DNA of 64,000 nucleotides from contig NZ_LMNU01000012.1 of NCBI RefSeq assembly GCF_001423085.1, forward strand, positions 132,698 to 196,697. Reading direction: 5' to 3'. Shown piece by piece: positions 58,172 through 64,000 of this stretch. How positions within the stretch are numbered: the stretch's first letter is position 1; every line of letters begins with the position of its first letter. A model generated the notes under the pieces. That model was given only the letters and a program-made list of their open reading frames with translations, was not told where the DNA came from and searched no databases. The position numbers and the translations under genes were made by a program. Origin of the DNA: Methylobacterium sp. Leaf125. Lineage in GTDB: Bacteria; Pseudomonadota; Alphaproteobacteria; Rhizobiales; Beijerinckiaceae.

Positions 58172-58651
58172 TTAGCGCTTCGAGAACTGGAAGCTGCGGC
58201 GGGCCTTCTTGCGGCCGTACTTCTTGCGCTCGACGACGCGGCTGTCGCGGGTGAGGAAGCCCTCACGCTTCAGCGGCGAACGCAGCTCTGGCTCGTAGTA
58301 GGTCAGCGCCTTCGACAGGCCGTGGCGCACGGCGCCCGCCTGACCCGAGAGACCACCGCCATGCACCGTGACGGTGATGTCGTACTGATCGACGCGGTTC
58401 GCGATCTGCAGGGGCTGGCGCAGGATCATGCGCAGGACCGGGCGGGCGAAGTACGTCTCGACGGCGCGACCGTTGACGACGACCTTGCCGGTGCCCGGCT
58501 TGATCCAGACGCGGGCCACCGCGTCCTTGCGCTTGCCGGTGGCATAGGCGCGACCCTGGGCGTCGAGCTTCTGCACGTGGACCGGGGCGGCGTTCTCCGG
58601 CGACTCGACGTTCGCGCGGTTCAGGTCGGAGAGGGACTGAAGGGTCGCCAT
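58172..58651 (-). CDS. rpsI: 30S ribosomal protein S9
   Basis: A 159-residue uS9 protein. Typical are [52 protein letters not shown] and the basic tail [17 protein letters not shown] that contacts the P-site tRNA. The roughly 30-residue N-terminal extension is normal for alphaproteobacteria. It starts two bases after the rplM stop. Confidence 0.98.
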   Translation of the reverse strand: MATLQSLSDLNRANVESPENAAPVHVQKLDAQGRAYATGKRKDAVARVWIKPGTGKVVVNGRAVETYFARPVLRMILRQPLQIANRVDQYDITVTVHGGGLSGQAGAVRHGLSKALTYYEPELRSPLKREGFLTRDSRVVERKKYGRKKARRSFQFSKR

Positions 58652-58653
58652 GA

Positions 58654-59115
58654 TCAAGCGCTCACGTTCTTGCGGTTGAGGCTGCCGACGTCGAGCGCCT
58701 GCGGCTGCTGGGCGGTGTGGGGATGCTCGGAGCCCTTGTAGACCCGGAGATTGCCCATGATCTGGCGGAAGAGCGGACCGCGCGGGAGCATGCGCTCCAC
58801 GGCCTTCTCCACGACGCGCTCGGGGAAGCGACCGTCGAGGATGAACTTGGCCGTGCGCTCCTTGATGCCGCCCGGGTAGCCGGTGTGGTGGTAGTACACC
58901 TTCTGCTCGCGCTTGCGGCCGGTGAACTTCACCTTCTCGGCGTTGATGACGATGACGTTGTCGCCGCAATCGACGTGGGGCGTGTACGCGGCCTTGTGCT
59001 TGCCGCGCAGGCGCATGGCGACGATGGAGGCGAGCCGGCCGACGACCAGGCCCTCCGCATCGACGATGATCCACTTCTTGTCGACGTCGGCGGGCTTCAG
59101 AGAAAAGGTCTTCAT
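58654..59115 (-). CDS. rplM: 50S ribosomal protein L13
   Basis: A 153-residue uL13 protein with [30 protein letters not shown] (signature about 19-48), GDNVIVINA and the C-terminal [13 protein letters not shown] block. It binds 23S rRNA early in 50S assembly and pairs with rpsI in one operon, as in nearly all bacteria. Confidence 0.98.
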   Translation of the reverse strand: MKTFSLKPADVDKKWIIVDAEGLVVGRLASIVAMRLRGKHKAAYTPHVDCGDNVIVINAEKVKFTGRKREQKVYYHHTGYPGGIKERTAKFILDGRFPERVVEKAVERMLPRGPLFRQIMGNLRVYKGSEHPHTAQQPQALDVGSLNRKNVSA

Positions 59116-59477
59116 CCCGTGGCGTTCCGTATGGTGTCTGGACAAAACGATGCGCCGCCGCGTGCAGGACGCGACGGCGTTGCCGGCTCCATTAGGCCGA
59201 CGGGTGTGTTTCGTCAAGCCGGAAAGGCACAGTTCGGCGCTGCGCGGACGCCAGAAAACGCAATCCGTTGAACCCTTTCGTGCCTACGGTATCCAGATAC
59301 CGTAGGCACTTTCGAGGGTGTGGGATCGCGGCGTTTCCCGTATCGCGAAAGCCGACAATCGACCGAATCGTCGATGGGATGACGCGGATGTCCTCGTCCG
59401 GACGCGCCCCGCGCGGCCAGATCAGCGACCGTGCCGGGCGATCGGTACGCTCAGACGAGCGACCCGGCAGATCCGGA
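59116..59477. promoter_or_regulatory. Upstream region of rplM-rpsI
   Basis: About 360 bases between the ribosomal operon and the ferritin-like gene. The 30-base palindrome at 59280-59309 is the main element. The rplM promoter should lie between 59116 and 59279. Confidence 0.45.
59280..59309. repeat. 30-bp perfect palindrome
   Basis: Arms GTGCCTACGGTATC and GATACCGTAGGCAC (14 bp each) around CA. It lies 165 bases upstream of rplM and about 170 bases past the stop of the ferritin-like gene, whose direction is also leftward. It could end that transcript or be a protein-binding operator; no T-run follows on either strand. Confidence 0.7.
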
Positions 59478-59987
59478 TCAGCGATCGGCCTTGTCGCCGG
59501 CGGTGGTCAGTTCGACGTAGCGCAGGGTGGTCGGACGCACGAGTTCGCGCACCTTGCGCGCCATCGCCTCTTCCTCGCGCAGGGATTGCTGGAAGCCCGT
59601 GAGCGCCGTCTGCTGACCGGCCGCCTCCGCGATGGCGAGAAGCGACTCGTAGGCCGCGATCTCGAAGTTCTCGAAGGCGTGGTTGGCGTAAGCGTTCTTC
59701 AGAATCTCGTCCTGGGCGGGCGTATGCCCGAGCGCCATCATGTTTCCGACGAAGCCGAGCACACCTTCCTTGAGGGTCGAGGGGCTCTCCGAGAGGCTGT
59801 GAAGGGCTTCCTCCAGGCGGGTCCTCTGCCCGTGCGTCTCCTCGATGTGACGGCGCAGGGCCGCTTCCATCTCGGGGTAGCGCTGCAGGCGCTCGACCTG
59901 CCGCTCCATGATCTGGAGCGCCTGCATCTCGAGTGCATGCGTGTTCTTCAGAGCCGTCACATAGATTTCACGAGTCTCAATAGCCAC
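59478..59987 (-). CDS. DUF892 ferritin-like protein (YciE/YciF type)
   Basis: A 169-residue four-helix protein. The spacing of acidic residues in REIYVTALKNTHALEMQALQIM and the second pair of helices (NHAFENFEIAAYESLLAIAE) match DUF892, a ferritin-like stress-protein family. Start GTG 59987 has AGGAGAGAA before it; the ATG at 60055 lies in a longer frame without a ribosome site. The metal-binding role is inferred from the fold. Leftward, away from rplM by the palindrome region. Confidence 0.83.
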   Translation of the reverse strand: MAIETREIYVTALKNTHALEMQALQIMERQVERLQRYPEMEAALRRHIEETHGQRTRLEEALHSLSESPSTLKEGVLGFVGNMMALGHTPAQDEILKNAYANHAFENFEIAAYESLLAIAEAAGQQTALTGFQQSLREEEAMARKVRELVRPTTLRYVELTTAGDKADR

Positions 59988-60167
59988 GTTTCTTCTCTCC
60001 TGATCGGTAGCGAAGGGGTTCGCTGTCGTCACGAGAAGGTCTCTGTGCCGGGTCATGTTCCGGTGCAGCCTGCGACATCTATGGGTGCTACGGCCGCGAC
60101 ATAGCAGCACCGAGGCACGCCGCTTCTGCGAGTTGCTGACCTCAGGGGAAGCCGAGAACGGCCGGGC

Positions 60168-60338
60168 TCAGCTTCGCTTCAACTGTTCCAGTTCCGCCTC
60201 GGCGGCCAGCGCCCGAGCCTTCCACGCGTCGCGGTCGGCCTCGGCGGCCCGCGCCGCGGTCTCGGCACGCTGCGCGCGCGCCGCTTGGGTCGCAGCCAGG
60301 GCCTGAGCCCGTTCGCGGGCACGGGTCTCACCCGCCAT
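60168..60338 (-). CDS. Small Ala-rich coiled-coil protein (56 residues)
   Basis: ATG 60338 has AAGG five bases before it; a stop lies in-frame just upstream. The 56 residues are Ala/Glu/Arg-rich with a regular heptad pattern (RARERAQALAATQAARAQ...DAWKARALAAEAELEQLKRS), one long helix. It may be a fragment of a larger coiled-coil protein or a genuine small protein. It lies 180 bases upstream of the ferritin-like gene, same strand. Confidence 0.45.
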   Translation of the reverse strand: MAGETRARERAQALAATQAARAQRAETAARAAEADRDAWKARALAAEAELEQLKRS

Positions 60339-60935
60339 CTGCACCTTCAGGTCGCGGGGCGTGGCTATCGCGGCAATCCTTCATCCGGGTCCGTCGGGCT
60401 GCCTTCCCGCGCCGGCGACGCCGGGTCAAGGTCCACGGGACGGCCACGCCAACCTGAGACGTTCATCGCGGTAAAAGGCTGAGGCAACCGCGCGGATCAG
60501 CAGGTTGGCCAGGAGCCGCCAAGGCACCGGCGTCGGCCAAACACAGGGTCTGACGATGCCCGACCCCGCTCCAGCGGCGCGAGGCCGAGTTTCGGCACGG
60601 CACCCTGCAGGACAGCAAAGCGGGACCCAGAGCGATCCACGAACCCGGCACTACCTGTTCGTCGACGGGGTGAACTCCCAGGGCGTCCGGGTGATCAGTC
60701 GTTCGCGTACTGGGCCAGGCCACCGCGCGCCGGGCGTGCTCCGGCCACCAATCGCTGCGACCCGAGTCGATGCCGCCGATCGGCCCCGCGCCAACAGAGG
60801 CACAGCCCAAACACGCCGTCGAAGGAGGGGGGGAAGTGGGAGGGGGGGCGGGGAGACGGAGCCCACCAGTTGCAGGAGGGCATCGGACACCGCTCGGGCG
60901 CGGACAGACGATGAGACGGAGCGGGCGTGACAGTG
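60339..60935. other. About 600 bases without a gene
   Basis: Between the small coiled-coil gene and the OPT transporter's stop. It holds the G-rich tract at 60827-60853; open frames lack ribosome sites. Confidence 0.45.
60827..60853 (+). other. Four-run guanine tract, potential G-quadruplex
   Basis: G-runs of 7, 3, 7 and 4 separated by loops of four bases and then one base each, on the plus strand, about 80 bases past the stop of the OPT gene. On the transcript of that gene it would be C-rich, so any quadruplex would form on the coding-opposite DNA strand. Confidence 0.6.
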
Positions 60936-62903
60936 TCAGGCCGGCGGTGCACGGGACACGAGGCGGAGGAAGCCGAGCGCGATCGCGGTGAAGACGACCG
61001 CCCCGAGGCCCGTCGCCACAGGCGCGAAACCCGGCCCGACCAGAACGAGCGACGAGCCGCGCCCGGCGAGCGTATCGGCCGCCGCCAGGAGCACGCCGAC
61101 GATGCTCTCGCCCACGAGAAAGCCGGAGGCGATCAGAACCCCCCGTCGCCGCGCCAGGGTCTCGCCATCCTTGGCGGGCCGTGCGCGCAGGCGGCGCCGG
61201 GCGAGCCAACCGATGACGCCGCCGGTGGCGATCGTCACGACGACCTCGAGGGGCAGGTAGATGCCGATGCCCACGGTCAGGGCCGGGAAGGACAGGTCCC
61301 GCCGCCGCAGGATCGCCTCCAGGGCCACGAACGCGACGCCGAGTCCGGCGCCGATCGCCACCATCGTCCAGGGCAACGCGCCGTGGATGATGCCGCTGGC
61401 GATCTGGGTCATCAGCGCGGCCTGCGGCGCCGGGAGGGCGTTGCCCGCCTCCATGTCGGGCCGGGGCAGGGCACCGGCGAATCCGTAGGCCTGGTAGAGC
61501 AGGGACAGCAGCGGCGCGATCACGAGGGCGCCCACGGTGACGCCGGCGATCAGCGCCACCTGCTGCCGCCAGGGCGTGGCATCGACGAGCTGACCGGTCT
61601 TGAGGTCCTGCAGGTTGTCGTTGGCGATCGAGGCGGTCGTGACCACGACGGCGGCGAGGAGCAGCGCCAGTCCGATGACGAAGCGGTCGCCCTCCGGGCC
61701 CGCCTCGCGGCCGATCAGCAGCGGGATCATCACCGCGGTCACGAGGGTGGTGAGGATCCCGATGCCGGAGATCGGGCTGCTCGACGAACCGAGGAGACCC
61801 GCGAGGTAGCCGCAGGCGGCTGCCATCAGGAAGCCGAACAGCACCGCGAACAGCGTGGCAACCACCACCACGACCCCGTGCAGGCGCCCGAGCTCGGCGC
61901 CCGCGGCGAAGATCCAGAACAGGCCGGCGAGGAGCAGGGCGAGGAGCAGCGTTCCGGCGGCGACCCAGGTGATGGGAAGATCCCGTTCCTGGCGCGGAAT
62001 GTCCGCCCCGGTGCCGCCCTCGCGCGCGCTGGCGAGGGCGGAGCGCAGGCTGCCGGCGATCTGGCGGCTCAGCTGGGCCACGGTCCAGAGTGCACCCACC
62101 GCGATGATGCCGGCGCCGACCAGCCGGACCTTCTCCGACCAGACGGCCTGCGCGGCACCGTCCCCGGCCTGGGCGGCCGCCGAACCCATCGCGGTGAGCA
62201 CCGGCACGGCGATGCCCCAGGCGATGGCGACGCCGGTGAGGAGGGCGAGGCAGGCACCGATCCCGACCAGGTAGCCGACGCCGACGAGGGCGAGGGAAAA
62301 GCCGGTGCCGAGGCGAAACAGGGCCGAGCCCGCCGCCAGGGTCGTGTGCATGCCATCCGCCAACACCCGGAAGCCGGTGGTGGAGAGCCCGACGAGGCCG
62401 GCCAGGGCGGCCGCACCGATGAGCGGGCACAGGCCACCGCGATGGCTCTCATCGCCGGAGGTGTCGCCCGCCCGGAGCACCTCGGCCGCTGCCGTGCCTT
62501 CCGGGTAGGGCAGGCCCGCCCCCATCACCAGGGCGCGACGCAGCGGAATCGAATAGGCGATGCCGAGGAGCCCGCCGATCAGGCACAGGCCGGTGGTCTG
62601 CCAGTACGGAAAATCCGCCCAGTGACCGATGAGCACGAGGCCCGGCAGGACCAGGATGACGTTGCAGAGCGTTCCGGCCGCCGAGGCCTGGGTCTGGACG
62701 ATGTTGTTCTCGTAGATGTTGCTACCGCCGACCAACCGCAGAACGCCCATCGACAGCATCGCCGCCGGGATCGAGGTGGAGAACGTCACCCCGGTCTTCA
62801 GGCCCATGTAGAGGTTCGCCGTCATGAACACGACGGTGATCAGCGCGCCGAGCAGCAGCCCGCGCCAGGTCAGTTCGGATGCGTGCTGCGAGGCGCCCTT
62901 CAC
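60936..62903 (-). CDS. OPT-family oligopeptide/metal-chelate transporter
   Basis: A 655-residue membrane protein with 14 or more helices. The ELTWRGLLLGALITVVFMTANLYMGLKTG start and SIPAAMLSMGVLRL are typical of OPT transporters, as are NNIVQTQASAAGT and LPYPEGTAAAEVLRAG. Such proteins import peptides or metal chelates by proton symport. I chose GTG 62903 from the family's length; no good ribosome site is visible, and the frame is open further into the repeat array, so the start is the least certain part. Confidence 0.85.
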   Translation of the reverse strand: MKGASQHASELTWRGLLLGALITVVFMTANLYMGLKTGVTFSTSIPAAMLSMGVLRLVGGSNIYENNIVQTQASAAGTLCNVILVLPGLVLIGHWADFPYWQTTGLCLIGGLLGIAYSIPLRRALVMGAGLPYPEGTAAAEVLRAGDTSGDESHRGGLCPLIGAAALAGLVGLSTTGFRVLADGMHTTLAAGSALFRLGTGFSLALVGVGYLVGIGACLALLTGVAIAWGIAVPVLTAMGSAAAQAGDGAAQAVWSEKVRLVGAGIIAVGALWTVAQLSRQIAGSLRSALASAREGGTGADIPRQERDLPITWVAAGTLLLALLLAGLFWIFAAGAELGRLHGVVVVVATLFAVLFGFLMAAACGYLAGLLGSSSSPISGIGILTTLVTAVMIPLLIGREAGPEGDRFVIGLALLLAAVVVTTASIANDNLQDLKTGQLVDATPWRQQVALIAGVTVGALVIAPLLSLLYQAYGFAGALPRPDMEAGNALPAPQAALMTQIASGIIHGALPWTMVAIGAGLGVAFVALEAILRRRDLSFPALTVGIGIYLPLEVVVTIATGGVIGWLARRRLRARPAKDGETLARRRGVLIASGFLVGESIVGVLLAAADTLAGRGSSLVLVGPGFAPVATGLGAVVFTAIALGFLRLVSRAPPA

Positions 62904-63358
62904 GAAGCCGCGTTCGGCGCGCCGCCCACCAGAGCGGGAGGACGGTTCGCGCGGCAAAGTCGATGCATGGGTCGGGAATCCTGTCGCCGCGGGGCCGGCG
63001 GCACATCCGAAGTCCTGTCCCGCCCCCGCATGGTGCGAAAGCCAGCGCGGCCTGCAAACCACATAGGTTATCGGGGCCTGGGGTCCCTGCCGGCTGCTCA
63101 GGGGATCGCATGCGATCCTTGCGAGGTGGCAAAGAGGATAGCGCGCAATGTTTCGAAGGTGGCCAAGGAATCGCACGCGATCCTTGCGAGGTGGCCAGGG
63201 GATCGCACGCGATCCTTGCGAGGCGGCGAAGCGCGCGCACGCGATCCTGATGCGACCCTCATGAAACGGCGCCGCCTTGCCGCTCGAACCCTCACGTGCC
63301 GCGGCGCAGATTCATCGGGCGGTCCGACACCTGGATCGCGCGAACCCCCGAGCCCTCC
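62904..63358. other. Region between OPT and the small plus-strand gene, with tandem repeats
   Basis: About 455 bases. The right half contains the tandem array 63104-63259, listed separately. The rest shows nothing recognisable. The OPT promoter should be here. Confidence 0.45.
63104..63259. repeat. Tandem repeat array, five units, about 32-bp period, with palindromic cores
   Basis: Units of 27 bases begin at 63104, 63137 (degenerate), 63169, 63201 and about 63233 (degenerate), separated by 5-6 bases. The clean units contain GATCGCATGCGATC or GATCGCACGCGATC followed by CTTGCGAGG and a GTGGC/GCGGC end. The core is a perfect or near-perfect palindrome and carries GATC sites. Spacers are far too short and too alike for CRISPR. 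Possible binding array for a regulator of the OPT gene. Confidence 0.7.
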
Positions 63359-63589
63359 ATGTCCCGTCCCCTACCGGTCACGCCCGACAGCCCGATTTCC
63401 AGCCCGGACGCATCACGCTTCGTCATCGGCCGGGACGGGCGGGGCTGCTGGGTGGCCCTCGAGGTCCATGGCCGCGCCGGCGGCCTCTTCCGCACCTGCC
63501 AGGCGGCCCTGAACTACGCCGTCGAGGCGACGGCGCATCGGCCGGACAGCGTGAGGATCGCGGCGGATCGCATCGAACTTCGGATCTGA
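63359..63589 (+). CDS. Hypothetical 76-residue protein
   Basis: A small soluble protein. Its middle (SRFVIGRDGRGCWVALEVHGRAGGLFRTCQAALNYAVEA motif) has a compact alpha/beta look, as in several short conserved rhizobial proteins, but I cannot name a family. The ATG at 63359 has only a weak upstream purine stretch. Codon use is normal for this genome. It converges with the ptsN-like gene. Confidence 0.55.
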   Translation: MSRPLPVTPDSPISSPDASRFVIGRDGRGCWVALEVHGRAGGLFRTCQAALNYAVEATAHRPDSVRIAADRIELRI

Positions 63590-63617
63590 GGGGGCGAACG
63601 GCGTTCGGAGCCGGGCC

Positions 63618-64000
63618 TCAGCCGCCGGCCCCGAACCCGTTCCCGCACAGGGCAGCGTGCAGGCTCGGTGCATCGCGGGCGGCGCGCAGGGCCGACGCCA
63701 CGCCCGGATCGCGCAGCCGCCGGGCGATGCAGGCCAGCGCCGTCACCGAGGCGTCACGCGGGTCCACCGGTAGGAGCAGGAGCGCGACGAGATCCACGGG
63801 ACGCTCATCAATGGCGTCGAAGTCGAGGGGATCGCGCAGGCGGGCCAGCAGCCCGTAGGGTCGTTCCAGGCCGTTGAGACGGGCATGGGGCAGGGCGATG
63901 CCGTACCCGATCCCGGTGGATCCGAGGCTCTCGCGCGCTGCCAGGGCTGCGCGGATCGGCGCCGTCTCCCGCCCGAGCCCGCGAGCCGCCCGGCGCGCCA
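63618..64000 (-). CDS. PTS IIA component, nitrogen-type (PtsN-like), C-terminal part
   Basis: The last 127 codons of a fructose/nitrogen PTS IIA protein; the 5' end is beyond the window. The phospho-histidine is in IALPHAR, followed by RPYGLLARLRDPLDF and DLVALLLLPVD, as in EIIA-Ntr. EIIA-Ntr of alphaproteobacteria regulates potassium uptake and stress through the PTS-Ntr chain. Without the N-terminus I cannot distinguish ptsN from another IIA-like copy. Confidence 0.8.
   Translation of the reverse strand, partial: ARRAARGLGRETAPIRAALAARESLGSTGIGYGIALPHARLNGLERPYGLLARLRDPLDFDAIDERPVDLVALLLLPVDPRDASVTALACIARRLRDPGVASALRAARDAPSLHAALCGNGFGAGG

Noticed and set aside
63104..63259. Short CRISPR array
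   Set aside because: Spacers are only 5-6 bases, nearly identical, and no cas genes are nearby.

Overview
The window is high-GC DNA (by eye about 70% G+C) from an alphaproteobacterium, most likely Methylobacterium or a close relative. The evidence is a ctrA start beside fliI, fliJ and flhA, a formaldehyde-activating-enzyme family gene, a MucR/Ros regulator, the rplM-rpsI block near argC, Tad-type pilus genes, and LOV, GGDEF and EAL signalling proteins. Genus assignment is inference from gene content and style; no database was searched.

Layout. 1-6131: ctrA start, fliI, fliJ, a UPF0104-type membrane protein and flhA. 6244-8242: a BexC/KpsE-KpsT-like polysaccharide export pair. 8488-8577: tRNA-Ser(GGA). 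8969-14997: a DsbA-like oxidoreductase, a degenerate metallo-beta-lactamase fold protein, a radical SAM protein of the spore-photoproduct-lyase family, a SHOCT protein and glgX. 15173-18693: a LOV hybrid histidine kinase, a small basic protein and isocitrate dehydrogenase. 18846-21533: a TadG-like and two TadE-like pilus genes. 21850-28826: a Fae paralogue, a TrmJ-like RNA methyltransferase, two c-di-GMP enzymes, a PAS-HTH regulator and a decayed copy of its C-terminus. 28860-32198: two metY-type sulfhydrylases flanking a response regulator and an unlisted 57-residue membrane protein. 32591-35234: a CHRD/repeat protein and an MFS transporter.

35235-38034 is a sharply AT-rich island of exactly two coding units: a beta-class DNA methyltransferase (SPPY motif) and, overlapping it, a protein with a nuclease-like N-terminus and a DGQHR domain. 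This second gene is interrupted by an in-frame TAA that falls exactly on the Gln codon of the DGQHR signature. It looks like a compact modification/defence module, either inactivated or needing readthrough.

39226-52272 is a 12-gene minus-strand operon in which ten of eleven junctions overlap (nine by the 4-base ATGA/GTGA type, one by 16 bases). In transcription order it encodes two SDR sugar epimerase/reductases, a B12-type radical SAM enzyme, four glycosyltransferases (three CgeB-like), inositol-1-phosphate synthase, a histidine phosphatase, a methyltransferase, a glycoside-hydrolase-like protein that appears circularly permuted, and a phosphoribosyltransferase-like/kinase-like fusion. Together they suggest synthesis of an unusual, probably inositol-containing, methylated glycan or glycoside. 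This is the best candidate for an undescribed pathway.

52594-64000: a CNNM/CBS transporter-like protein, a MucR lacking its zinc cysteines, argC, a DUF5872-like basic protein, rpsI and rplM, a DUF892 ferritin-like protein, an OPT-family transporter with an approximately 32-bp tandem repeat array upstream, a small hypothetical gene, and the 3' end of a PTS IIA (ptsN-like) gene cut by the window edge.
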